DNA of 64,000 nt. Origin: Mesostigma viride. Its lineage: Eukaryota > Streptophyta > Mesostigmatophyceae > Mesostigmatales > Mesostigmataceae. Numbering within the stretch: position 1 is the stretch's first letter; every line of letters starts with the position of its first letter. Shown here one piece after another: positions 22,211 through 32,164 of the stretch. Under the pieces are notes generated by a model. It ran no database searches, was not told the origin of the DNA, and worked only from the letters and a program-made list of their open reading frames with translations. The DNA lies in NCBI GenBank assembly GCA_009746045.1, contig RPFO01000370.1:1-64000 (forward strand). Reading direction: 5' to 3'. Made by a program: the position numbers and the translations under genes.

Positions 22211-22629
22211 ATTAGTAAGGCTTAGCTTACCACGTGGCCCAATCGCATATGCGCCCATAACAATGCCCCCCCATTGATGATGCCTTCCGAATAGCCACGC
22301 CATGCCTATAATGGGACCTCCCATGGATGCTGCATTAAGAATTTAGCCAAGCTGTGCCTATGCAGAGAGTCACTCTCTGCCATGAGAAGCCACGCCCTAG
22401 CTTTTGTATAGCCATGATGATCTTCCACCCCATGACGGGCCCCCTTTGGTGCTCTGAGATCGAGATCATGGTGGTGCAGGTGCCCTTGGTGCACCTAGAG
22501 CAAGTGTTGTTTACATCCCCACCCTTGCAGGCGGTAGCCCAAAATGTATTAAAAGCCATATGCCCCTTCTCAGGGATATGTGCTACATGTACTCCCAATG
22601 GAGTTATGTTCCTAATTAATTAATTAATT
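22211..22629. other. non-coding stretch, nothing recognised
   Basis: No coding, RNA or repeat signal that I can support, apart from a TTAA microsatellite at the right edge (about 22617-22632). Confidence 0.4.
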
Positions 22630-22784
22630 ACGTACGGGGCCGAGACGTGGACCCTTGCACTGCCGACCTTGCCAGAAAGCTGGACGGCGCGGTCACCAAC
22701 ATGCTGCGATCCATTTTTCGTGTAGGATACGCAGCTCATGTTCGCAGTGAGGACTTGTACCTCGGCATGCCATATATCAAGGCT

Positions 22785-24031
22785 CCAGGTTGGCAAATAC
22801 ATGCGTATTGTCAAAATAAATACGGCAATACGCGTTTTTTTGGCCCCGGCGTACTATACGCGTATTTTGTCAGGAATACGTGATTTGGACTTGGAAATTT
22901 TCGAGGTTCGAGCTGGGGCAGCGCTTGGCGCCAGGCCAACCGGACCGTGGCGCGGCGCCTACCTTTACCAAGATTTTCTACTATGAACTAGGCTTTTCGC
23001 AAGTCCAGTGATGACTTGGCAGTTGGCAAGCTAGCTGAAATTACACAGAGAGAGTGCCAGCACAATGAAAATGCCAGCTGTGCTGGGAACGTGGTACTTG
23101 TAACCCAGCCTGTACCGTGTTTATTGCATTGCGGTGTGCCATTGGATTTTGTCGCCAAGGGCAATCGTGTTTTTGCAGCCATGCCAGAAAAAGGGCCATC
23201 TGGAGCATAATTTTGTAACGAAAAGAACTGTCTTCTTGGTGAATTAAGGATGCTCTGGGGAAAACGGTTTCGCAGGTGAAGTTTAGCTGCTCATTTTGCG
23301 GCCACAATTTTACCAGTGGCGATGGCAAGCAGATTAGTGCGACCCGGATGCGCGCACATTTTGCGGGCATCGCAGGGCAGGGCATAGATGCTTGCCCTGA
23401 CGCAAAGATTGGGCAGAAACGGAGGTTAGAATTCCAGGAGTTTTGGAGCAAGAAGGCCGGGCTGAAGCCGGCGAGAAAGCAGCAGCACCTTAGCTTCAGG
23501 ACAATGGCGGAGAGCGGCCACGGCCTTGCTTCGGGGTCGGCAGGTGCAGGAGATCCTCGCCAGCAGACAATCACGAGGTTTGTGAGCCCCATAAACGAAG
23601 AGGAATGCCATCTCCTGGCGGCGAACTTCTTTGTTGAGAATGCTATTTCCTTTCACGCAGCTCAGAGCCGCTCTTTCAAGGCGATCGATGATTGCCGGCC
23701 TTAGTCAGTACAAAGGGCTGATCACTGCTCCCGGACTTGGCATGCACAATAAATGCTTGCATTGAAGGAATGTGCACATATTGCATTAAAAATTTATGGC
23801 AGGCTGGTAGGGAATAAGTGCAAGGAATGGTGCAGATTAAATTATGCCTTCCACCATAATTTACTGATCTCCATGCATTACTATGCCCCTAAGGCCTAAA
23901 CCCTAAAGGCCCATTAATAACCATGCTGCACACTGCCACGTATTCTGGTGACGTATTCTGCCATGCTCCACGTATAATACTCGTATTTTGAGGCCGACGT
24001 ATTTGACGTAAAGACGTATTTGCCTACCTGG
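22785..24031 (+). mobile_element. hAT transposon, 1.25 kb, internally deleted
   Basis: Terminal inverted repeats are CCAGGTTGGCAAATAC on the left and, reverse-complemented on the right, CCAGGTAGGCAAATAC. It is flanked by a perfect 8-bp duplication TCAAGGCT at 22777-22784 and 24032-24039. The subterminal regions contain repeated ACGTATT or GCGTATT motifs in both orientations, as hAT transposases bind. An 8-bp duplication with CAGG-type ends is diagnostic of the hAT superfamily. The internal ORF is only a transposase N-terminus, so the copy is non-autonomous. Confidence 0.9.
23276..23704 (+). pseudogene. hAT transposase N-terminal fragment with BED zinc finger
   Basis: A 142-residue ORF inside the hAT element. 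Residues ~1-45 form a BED-type zinc finger (CSFCGHNF, then ATRMRAHFAGIAGQGIDAC). Near the end, AANFFVENAISFHAAQSRSF matches the FF-E-I-F-A-S-F block that follows the finger in hAT transposases. The RNase H-like catalytic core and dimerisation domain are missing. The fragment could still bind the element's subterminal repeats (inference). Confidence 0.75.
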
Positions 24032-24235
24032 TCAAGGCTAGACAACCAGCGCAGGCCAGAAATCGGGAGAATCCGGACCATGGTAGCTCGAGCCTGCCGT
24101 TATCTTGTCCGCGTGTTCGAGTTTATGCCATATATCACCAGCATCATTAAGCAGACAACTATTTCTGGACGCACTGGCATGGCGATCCAACCTCGTAGAA
24201 TTGGACTAGGGTATTTGTCTGATTTAGTCGGGTAA

Positions 24236-24435
24236 ATTGCAATAGACTCGCCTTTTGATGACGAACACGCTGCATGATCTAATTTTTGGCAGCCATCGCC
24301 CAGGATTTCGCAAGTTATCGCCAGCCGGGCCTGCCCAGCAGATCTCGCTATTTTTCTGCACATTATGGCGGCACCACGCACGTGATCAGTGCGCCTGCGC
24401 CCCCTGCCATCGTCTAGGTGCTATTAAACGTAGCT
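24236..24435. other. 5' region of the split LINE ORF1
   Basis: No gene of its own. It precedes the ATG at 24436. Confidence 0.4.
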
Positions 24436-24489
24436 ATGGAGGTCCCCGCATCGTCTTCAGCTCTTGCCGCCGATTCTATTGATGCCCAT
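24436..24489 (+). pseudogene. LINE ORF1-like protein, N-terminal 18 codons (split)
   Basis: ATG at 24436 opens MEVPASSSALAADSIDAH. The frame is cut after the CAT codon by the 37-kb nest. The same frame resumes at 61489 with AIAANKIAHDTVAAKNAANK. The cut coincides with the left copy of the CCCAT target duplication of element A (24485-24489). See the second part at 61489. Confidence 0.7.
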
Positions 24490-24967
24490 TGTCAAATTTC
24501 CTACCATCCAGGGTATTGGAGGAATTCTTTCGTCCCAGCCTTTCTTGGCAATCACAAATGGAAGCACAAATATTAATCCCACTCGTTTATTGCATATAAA
24601 ACCTTCCTAGCGCCATAGCTATGTGGCTGGCTAGGTGGCAAGACATTGGATAGATTTTTAGGGAGCAGAGACATGCAATTTACATGGAAAAGCAGCCACT
24701 TTGCGCAAGGCAAAGTTAATGCAATATCCGCCGTCAGATTCGACTCAGGTGGCGGCTGGACAATGCTAGACATCGGATGCTACATCATGCATCATACATG
24801 TGGGCGTGGCCCAAGCAAGGTACTTCCTAGGTATTTTTAGGTTCTTTCCCTCGAGCTCAACCTACAGATCCTTTATGCATCAACGCATGAGTATGTGTGG
24901 GCCTGGCGCGGCGCCGACGGTCAGAATAAATTGCACCGCGGCCTAGGCACAAATTCGAAACATTACG
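24490..24967 (-). repeat. element A 3' LTR, distal part
   Basis: Starts TGTCAAATTTCC and is nearly identical to 60866-61349. It is interrupted after TTACG (24963-24967) by element D and resumes at 32784. The uninterrupted copy at about 61346 shows the empty site (ACATTACGAATTG). Confidence 0.9.
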
Positions 24968-25583
24968 AGTTGTATGAGAGTGAATGCCACGAATTCCGCC
25001 ATGGTTCTTGCAGGAAGTTGCCTTTATTAATAATAGGGAACACAGACGTAAGTCACGTCACTTCCAAGACTGCACGCAGCACAGACGACAGGGTCGCAGT
25101 GCCAAGAGAACGTGCACGCAAGAACTAGCGTCCCGGTGCGACCAAGTCACACATATAGGTTGTTAGGGACGCGTCCAAGTATTCAGCTGCACTGTCACAG
25201 CTGAACTGTCAATCAATTGATTACACAGACTCTGGCACGCCTTTGGCGCGGAGATCTATCAATTGTCCATACGGCTAGTCCTGTGGACCTATCCGTACAC
25301 TACTCAGCATCAATTGTCTCATAGGTCCTGGCGCGCTACAGCGCGCCTACCTATCAATTGACCATCAAGTCCTGTACAAGTCCTGTCAACGTCCTGCGGA
25401 CTATCAAAGTGACACTTGTACATCCTGTGTCCGTACGCGCCCACAGTGGCGCGCCGGGTACTGTCGGCACAGCCTAGGAAACGTCATAACTTTTACGTTC
25501 CTTAACCAAATGAGGCGTTCAAGGTGCCGTTGGAAAGAGCGTAACAATCTCTATCCATCTAACGTAAATCCTTTACGTTAACT
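24968..25583 (-). repeat. element D 3' LTR
   Basis: 616 bp, AGTTGTATG...GTTAACT on +. It is preceded, in element sense, by a purine tract (reverse complement of CCAATCCCTTCTTTTCTTTA). Confidence 0.9.
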
Positions 25584-26531
25584 CCAATCCCTTCTTTTCT
25601 TTAGGGATCACATCCCCTGCCAGGGACCCTTGAAGTAGCTTGAAATGTCCTTCACTCCAGCTTGAAGCTTGAACAGATGTCTTTAATGGCCATTGCCATT
25701 CCCCCAGCCTTTTCTTTTAAGGAACTGGAAAAGAAACAGATCTGCCACAGGGAAAACCATTCCATGAGAAATGGATAAAAACCTATGGAAGTGGCATTAC
25801 AGAGTACCACCAGATATTAGAAGCACACAAAATTAAATACATACAGGTTAATTCTATGAGGTCTTCTCCAGGAATTAATCCCATCACCTCGGTAGAGCCT
25901 CCAGTACAATGACCTTCTGGCGGTGAGTTACATTAATCCCAGATACTAATCCCATAAAACCCAGTACATATTCAATATAAGTACAATAAATCCATGACAA
26001 TTAAAATACCACTTGACAAAGTAAGGCGTATTACAATAGTTTGCCTGTCATTCTCTCAACAGGGGTCTATTGGCGCCCGTCTTACGGCGCCCGTCTACTT
26101 GCCAGATGGTAAACTGCCACAGCAAACAAATGACAAAATGAAACACATAGGCAACAATTAAATCCTGCCCTGGGGAACTAGGGAAGTCTGAACAGGCAAA
26201 CACCTGAACAGGCCAGCTTGTAGAAACATAATACCAGGGAATCGAACCCCGCCCTATAAACCCCAGAATAAAGGTTCCCAGACCATTGTGAGGTATGTAC
26301 AAATATACATTTCTTTTAAAATAGAATACATGGTCTGTAATGGACCTGTCAACCTTGTGTAGTCAACAGCATGAACCCCAGCCAAAACCTGGCTGTATCC
26401 TGATTAAAATCAGAGTGAGTGTACCATGGTCCATGAGCCTTAGTACAGACTAAAATACAGGTATTATGCCAGTCACAATGCTGACACTACCACACAATCT
26501 GCTCTCCAATGCCCTATAACCAGGCACCAGC
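25584..26531 (-). other. element D 3' UTR
   Basis: Non-coding. It contains the polypurine tract next to the LTR, a paired GGCGCCCGT motif at 26072-26100, and a tRNA T-arm-like GGGTTCGATTCCCTGGT (minus strand, about 26232-26250). Both motifs recur in the same place in elements B and H. Confidence 0.7.
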
Positions 26532-27275
26532 TTAGACAGCTTGCTGAGATGGGTCCATCAGAGACTGAAGAACCTTGTATTGCACTGCTGCCTTCTGCAC
26601 TAGCTTGGTCAAAGCATCAGCAGGATTGTCAACCCCAGGGATATGCTCAATATTGGCCAAGGAGGACAACTCCTTAAGAAGGAGATAATCCAAGTCCCTA
26701 CTTCTGGCCATCTGCCTGTGCACAAACTGCACCATCCCCATGGAGTCTGTTTTTAGAAGAGTGGTAACCTGAAGTGGCCAAGGAGTGTTAGAAGTCATCT
26801 GATGAAGCAACTCCTTCAGATAAAGGCTTGTGTGAATGCCTTCACAAATAGCCCTGCATTCTGCCACATCACTGCTGACAGCCACCCGTTTGTGCAGGCG
26901 ACTAAACCAGCTCACCAAACTCCCCAGGCCTTCCTGTCTGAGCACAAAGAGCCCTGCAGCCCTGCCCCTGACCTTGGAGACCTGCCTGCTGTCCATTGAG
27001 CTATCCACATACAGCTCCATGCAAATGGGTTGTGATAAATCCACTGCAGACAACAGAATGCCAGATGAAGCCCTGACCTGATCAGCCACCTTGGCAGACC
27101 CTAGCTCCACCAGCATGTCATCAGGCAACCTGGCTATGACCATAAGGTCTGGCCTGGAAATGCCTGCCACCCAAGCAACCATGCCCCTCACCATGGGACA
27201 CAGTGCCTGTGTGATGGTTGGAGGAAGCTTGCTAATGAGGGTCTCTTGATAATCATTGCCCCCCACCAGCAGCAT
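26532..27275 (-). pseudogene. element D RNase H end of pol
   Basis: About 247 codons in a different frame from the rest of pol. The copia-type RNase H core is clear: D in MELYVDSSMDSRQVSKVRGR, E in SSDVAECRAICEG, D in LLKTDSMGMVQFVH, and the final GVDNPADALTKL. The frame break overlaps the upstream ORF around 27240-27265 next to C runs. It resembles the RNase H of element B throughout, which supports a single-base indel, not a separate gene. Confidence 0.85.
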
Positions 27276-30016
27276 ACGCCACTCCCCCCCTTCTTCACCA
27301 GTGTGGCCTCCATGCCCACAAACAGCAGAGGCTCATTCTCCACCTGCCATTGCTCCCTACCCAGAGGAAACTTGGACTTAATGATGGAGATCAGCTCCTT
27401 AAGCCACGACGTGGGAGCTATCAGATGTAGGTCATCCCCGTGCAGCGAAGCATACACTGGCAGGCCTTCCCATTGCCCCAGAAACAGACAGGGGTCTACA
27501 GGAGAGACCTTCAAGTTGCAATGCTCCTTCAGGAAACGGTTGAGAGTCTCCCTCCAGATTATTGGACTTGACCTCAGGCCCTCCAGGCCCTTGAGGATTT
27601 TAAGGAACTCCGTGTGGATGTCCCTTTTCCATACAGCAGGCACCCTAACATAGAAAGGCGTCTTGCCCTCCCACTTTTCCTGTGCCACATCTGCATCCCC
27701 CTCCAGAAATGCCCTCTTGAAGTCTACCACCACTGAGCCATAGTCCAAGCCCTTGTTGAGAAGGCCTAGAAATACACACAGCAGCAGCCTCCAAGTGTCA
27801 TGCAACATGCCAGGGGTATACAACTCCTCAGCAGTGCACTCACCAGTACCCTTGAACTCATTCAGCACTGGCCTGACATGTGGTACCTTGACCCCGTCCA
27901 CCTCCTTCATCTTGATGACAAACTTGAGCTTGAGTAGACGTCGTGCAGGAGGCAGGTCATTGACAGGTTCCACGCATTTCTTGGAGATCCAGTCCTCCCC
28001 AGATTTAATCAGACCCAGTGTGACCTGGGGACACATAATGGGAGAGGACATGAGCTTCACCAGGCCTTGGTAGTTGATAGGGCTGTGTCCAGCAAGTGAG
28101 TGAGGACCAATGCCCAAACTGCTTGGATGACTAGCAGCTGGCAATATGAGGTCATCAACCAAGGGCTCCTGCCCCTGGCACACTTGCACACGCTTAACCG
28201 TCCTGGTTACTGCACGTGATAGGTGAGTGGTCCTGAAATTAATCAGTGGGACCTGACCAGCCCCTTCCTTAGTCAGGAGAGAGGACGTGATCACTACCCC
28301 ATCCTGGCATAGGAAATTCTGCCCCAGAAGAGCAGGTCCTTGATAGCCCTCCAAGACACAAAAAGCAGTGTCCTGTCCAAGGATAGGAATGAATACCTCA
28401 CCCAGTACCTTCACGTGTACCCCGCCACTGAAGTCAGACACAAACTGATAGCTGGGTTCAGTCATGCTGTACCCTGCTGCAGCCCTGGTCCCAATGATGG
28501 AAACCTGAGAATTAGTGTCTACCTCTAAGGCAGTGTCCAGCCCCAGATTGCCATGCCACCTGAGCTTGGCTACCTTGGGCTGCTTCTTGGCTCTTTGTAG
28601 AGCCCCAATCAATCCAGCCAAACTTGTCCCCCTGGGCTTGGTTAGTGCCTTGGGCTTGACAGTTGACTCCCCAGCTGTTGACCTTGCAGCCTGTTCAACA
28701 AGTACCTCTGCAACCTGGCCAGGGCTGACAGATTCCCCTGCAACAGATGTGGTCGTTGCGTCAGTGATGTCACTTGGGACCTGAAAATCCTGCAGATCCT
28801 GTGAGCCTTGTGCCTGACTGCCCTCATTCATCAGGTTAGGCTTGACATATGACCAACTCAGCCGGTGCACATGCTTTGGTTCGTCCTCCATGCTGACCAA
28901 GCATGCGTGGCTAGCTTCATCAACCTGGGTAACCACCCCAGGACTCCAGCTACCACGTTTGCCATAAAGGCTAGGTTCCTTCCAAGCTAGGACCTTCTGA
29001 CCCACTTGTGGCTCCAGCATCTTCCAACCCCGGTCCTTCTCCCTCAGCTTGGCAAAGGTGACATGTGCAGCATGTTTCCAGCCCTCCAGCACATGTGGTG
29101 GGCACAGGCCATGATATAGACCCATTGGGCTGACAGCAACTCCATCATAGTAGAAGTTAACCCTGCTGTTCAGCTGCTGCTCCACGTTCCTCAGCCATGC
29201 ACTCCTGACAAGTGCAGGTGCAGACAAGGGTACCCAGTCTTCAGAGATGATCAATTTCTTGACCTCCTGGATTGCCCTCTCGATAGCACCCTGCTGCCCA
29301 TGAGCCTCCCTAGGTGTAACCAGCAACTCAGGAAGGGTAGGATCACCCTTGAGATGCTGAAACTGCATGTCCACCTGGATCCTTGTGGTAGGAAACTTGG
29401 CTCTTACATTCTGCAGGGCAGCCAGCAAGTACCTGTTCTTCATAGAAGGTAAATGCTCTAGCACCTTGTATTTCGTGTACCTGTCCACGCACACCAACAG
29501 TTGCATGCCCCTGATGTGTTGGATATCACACTGCAGATCACCAATGCTCTGAGGTAGAGCTTTGGCATGTGATTTCCTGGGCTTGTTGGAGGACAACTGG
29601 CACTTACACCGTGAGGCAGCTTGCTGACACGCCTTGAGAAGGGGTGCCCTGCCCATACGGAAGGCAAAGTTGTTTGACAGAGAAGTGGCATGCCCAAACA
29701 TGTTGTGGATTCGGGCACCCAACTCCTGGTACACAGAGGAAGCAGTCCCTGGCACAGTCAGGACTGTGCTGTCAGGTTGTCCAGCATCACCATGCTGACT
29801 TCCATCCTGTTCTGACTCAGAGCCTGAGTCACCCTGCTCATGCCCAACACCTGGACCGCCAGCAGGGACCACATGCATACCACCAGAGGCCTTCACACCC
29901 CTCTGTGGTTGTACATTGGTTTCTCTCAAAATGAGAGGTCCACCCTCGTGCCCAGCACGAGGATGCATGGGGTCAGACATTCTTACAGCTGCATCAGCTG
30001 TCAAGGACGTCTTCAT
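27188..30016 (-). CDS. element D pol: integrase, retropepsin-like, reverse transcriptase
   Basis: A 942-codon ORF. The zinc-binding part of integrase has H104 and H109, then C130, C137 and C139. Integrase catalytic residues are D164 (QCDIQHIRG), D216 (VDMQFQ) and E246 (GQQGAIERAI), a spacing of 29 residues against 35 in typical integrases. The retropepsin-like domain follows, with D500 in EVDTNSQVSIIG and LLGQNFL at 563-569. Reverse transcriptase: D765 in VVVDFKRAFLEGD, GLRSSPIIW, VSPVDPCLF, and HGDD at 859-862 where copia has YVDD. The order integrase - protease - reverse transcriptase differs from copia, where protease precedes integrase. The start codon is the first ATG of the frame; a 140-bp gap with a stop separates it from gag. 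Confidence 0.85.
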   Translation of the reverse strand: MKTSLTADAAVRMSDPMHPRAGHEGGPLILRETNVQPQRGVKASGGMHVVPAGGPGVGHEQGDSGSESEQDGSQHGDAGQPDSTVLTVPGTASSVYQELGARIHNMFGHATSLSNNFAFRMGRAPLLKACQQAASRCKCQLSSNKPRKSHAKALPQSIGDLQCDIQHIRGMQLLVCVDRYTKYKVLEHLPSMKNRYLLAALQNVRAKFPTTRIQVDMQFQHLKGDPTLPELLVTPREAHGQQGAIERAIQEVKKLIISEDWVPLSAPALVRSAWLRNVEQQLNSRVNFYYDGVAVSPMGLYHGLCPPHVLEGWKHAAHVTFAKLREKDRGWKMLEPQVGQKVLAWKEPSLYGKRGSWSPGVVTQVDEASHACLVSMEDEPKHVHRLSWSYVKPNLMNEGSQAQGSQDLQDFQVPSDITDATTTSVAGESVSPGQVAEVLVEQAARSTAGESTVKPKALTKPRGTSLAGLIGALQRAKKQPKVAKLRWHGNLGLDTALEVDTNSQVSIIGTRAAAGYSMTEPSYQFVSDFSGGVHVKVLGEVFIPILGQDTAFCVLEGYQGPALLGQNFLCQDGVVITSSLLTKEGAGQVPLINFRTTHLSRAVTRTVKRVQVCQGQEPLVDDLILPAASHPSSLGIGPHSLAGHSPINYQGLVKLMSSPIMCPQVTLGLIKSGEDWISKKCVEPVNDLPPARRLLKLKFVIKMKEVDGVKVPHVRPVLNEFKGTGECTAEELYTPGMLHDTWRLLLCVFLGLLNKGLDYGSVVVDFKRAFLEGDADVAQEKWEGKTPFYVRVPAVWKRDIHTEFLKILKGLEGLRSSPIIWRETLNRFLKEHCNLKVSPVDPCLFLGQWEGLPVYASLHGDDLHLIAPTSWLKELISIIKSKFPLGREQWQVENEPLLFVGMEATLVKKGGSGVCCWWGAMIIKRPSLASFLQPSHRHCVPW

Positions 30017-30155
30017 AGGAACCTGTACCTCTCCAGGTGACCTGGGGCCACCTGAACCTGGAGATCACCCTCTTGTTGCCCAGATATAAAATCTGCATTG
30101 GAGCACCTGGCCTCCCCCTGGGTGAATTAAGGTGTGTAGGGGTTGCCTCAGACAG

Positions 30156-31258
30156 TCACTGCTCCTTGTTGTCTTCTTGCTGACTGCCCTTTGAAGGCTG
30201 GCCTGCCTGGGACTTGTTGTTGTTCTTCTTGTTGTTGTTGTTATTCTTGTTGCTGCCCTGGCCCTGGGACTTCTTGAAGCTGGGACACTCCTTCTTGATG
30301 TGCCCCCACCCCTTGCACAGGTAGCATTGTATCTTTGACTTGCCCTGGCCTCCTCCCCCGTTGTCAGCGCGTTGCCCTGCTTGGGCTACCACCCACCCGC
30401 CTGAACACCGACTTGGAGTGTGACCTCCGTCAGGGTCAGGTGAATGATTGCCCTTGCGCTTGTTATGGTTGCCCCTCGTCCTCCTTGGCTTCTGTCAGCC
30501 TCAGACGTCTTGGAGCCCCCTGGGTACGCCCACCTGCCTGGGTAGCCTTCACTGCTGGCACTCCCTCAAACAGCTCCTCTGCCTCGAGTGCTTGTTTGAT
30601 TATGACCTTGTAGGCCTTGAGGGTTGAGTGTGGGGCACACATGACCTTTAAGGAGCCACGTGTCGCCTTATCCAGCCCAGAAACCTTGAGCCAGTTGGTC
30701 AGGGCTATGTTATCAGCAACATTAAAGCCGTGAGCCCTGCCCTCCTCAACCATTTTACAATAGTTAAGGAAGTTCTGGATCAGGTCTCCCTTGACCTCCC
30801 ACCCCTGGTATTTATCCTGCCAATGGATCCCCACTTTCTTCCTCTGATCCTCTAGCAGCTCCTTTAACTCTGCCACGTAGCTGGACCAGGCCTTGTTGGC
30901 CTTCTTACACTCTCTAGTGAGGTCCTTTATCTGATCTGTACACTTGCCAAAAGTCTGGCTACCTATCCAGATCTGGTAATAGTTTGTACCACCGTACAAA
31001 CTTGGAAACCCCTCTAGCCCCTCCACAAACTCCTCAGCCTGCTTGGGCTTTGTGTCTGACGTGACAGGTTGCAGTTGATTCACAATAAGCAAACCCTGGG
31101 TAGTGAGATCATAACCAAGAACAGCTTGTGTATTATTATTGTGATGAAATTGGTAATTCTCCCGGTGACCCCACGTCATCTACGTGAGCGGTCCCGCTAC
31201 CAGCACCACCATTATTCCCACTGGCTGGGGCACCTTTGCTACGGCGCCCGTCTGCCAT
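30156..31258 (-). pseudogene. element D gag with CCHC zinc knuckle
   Basis: Starts at ATG 31258 (MADGRRSKGAPASGN). A frame change before NYQFHHNNNTQAVLGYDL leads into a helical capsid-like region (ANKAWSSYVAELKELLEDQR, KGDLIQNFLNYCKMVEEGRA, ALTNWLKVSGLDKATRGSL). A second change near 30430 leads into the nucleocapsid part, with a canonical CX2CX4HX4C knuckle CYLCKGWGHIKKEC and an Asn/Lys/Gln-rich tail ending in a stop at 30156. Helical core followed by one knuckle is the usual gag plan of LTR elements. Confidence 0.8.
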
Positions 31259-31279
31259 TCTGCACTACAAGCTATTCAA

Positions 31280-32140
31280 AAACACCTCAGCAAAGCAGCA
31301 GAATAAAGTATGTACAAAGAATTGTCGCAACTGCCGCCTGCGCCGGTGTCGCCTCCGCCCCCGCGAATCGCCGTTGAAAAATCGACAAAAATGTCGACGA
31401 GTACTGGAAAGAAAAAATTGGCCGACTTAGTAGTCAAGGCCCCGGAAGTCGCAGTACTCATATGCGAACTCACGATCCTCCATATCCGGCGTGTGTGCCG
31501 GACCTGCGCCGGTATGTATCAAAACCGGTGTGCTCCCCGTCGCGAAAGTTGCGATGCGCCGACGCGCTACGAGGCGCAGAGGATGTGTAAAGATCGACAA
31601 CAATTCCCACCCTGCGGGAATCCACTCTCGCAAAGATGCGAGAAATGCCACCAGGTTAATGAGAACCTGGCGTTCGCGACTGCGTACGCCGCGTGTGAGC
31701 AGCGATAGCAACGCGAGGTCTTGAAATAAGTTTGTCGACACCACCGGCGCCCCCCGTGCGTAGTGATGCCCAGTTTTGTAAATTTCTCTGGTAGCCGGTG
31801 AGTGAAGAGATGGCGTTGTCCAACTCCTCAATGGCAGTGGTGACTTCGGTCACCGACCGCAAACCTCCACGCACCTGGACCGTAAATTGCGACAAAATGT
31901 TGCGAATCTGGTCCAATGGCGTGCGTATAGCCGGCACCACTGCGGCAAATCGGGGTCCTCGGGGAAATCCCCGAGCAATGGATGAGCTGCGCGCTGCCGA
32001 CGATGAAGTTCGTCCAGCGATATCGTGACCTCGTCAAGCAATTGCTGCCACGACGGCGCAGCCGGTCTTGGTAAAGGATCAGCCGGCGGAGCGGCTATCT
32101 CCTCATCGCCGGGAATTCGGAATTCTTCAGAATTTGGCAT
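31280..32140 (-). pseudogene. element D ORF1, unknown protein upstream of gag
   Basis: ATG at 32140 opens MPNSEEFRIPGDEEIAAPPA, followed by WQQLLDEVTISLDELHRRQR. After frame changes come LDQIRNILSQFTVQVRGGLR and EVTTAIEELDNAISSLTGYQ. It is helical, with no known domain. It lies between the LTR and gag, where elements B and C also have an unrelated-looking ORF of similar size. This could be an accessory protein or an N-terminal gag extension. Confidence 0.55.
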
Positions 32141-32164
32141 ATTTGGAACGAGGCGTGTAATACG

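Larger units (their letters stand above)
22630..24235 (+). pseudogene. LINE reverse-transcriptase C-terminus, split by a hAT element
   Basis: On the + strand GAETWTLA, then LARKLDGAVTNMLRSIFRV and EDLYLGMPYIKA, matches the thumb/C-terminal region of the LINE at 20040-22210 (GAETWTLTQKLKQRLDGNVT). The sequence is interrupted at 22785 by the hAT element and resumes at 24040 (RLDNQRRPEIG). Removing the insert joins the two parts in frame. A 27-bp stretch of the resumed part (ACAACCAGCGCAGGCCAG and following) recurs at about 51780. Confidence 0.6.
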
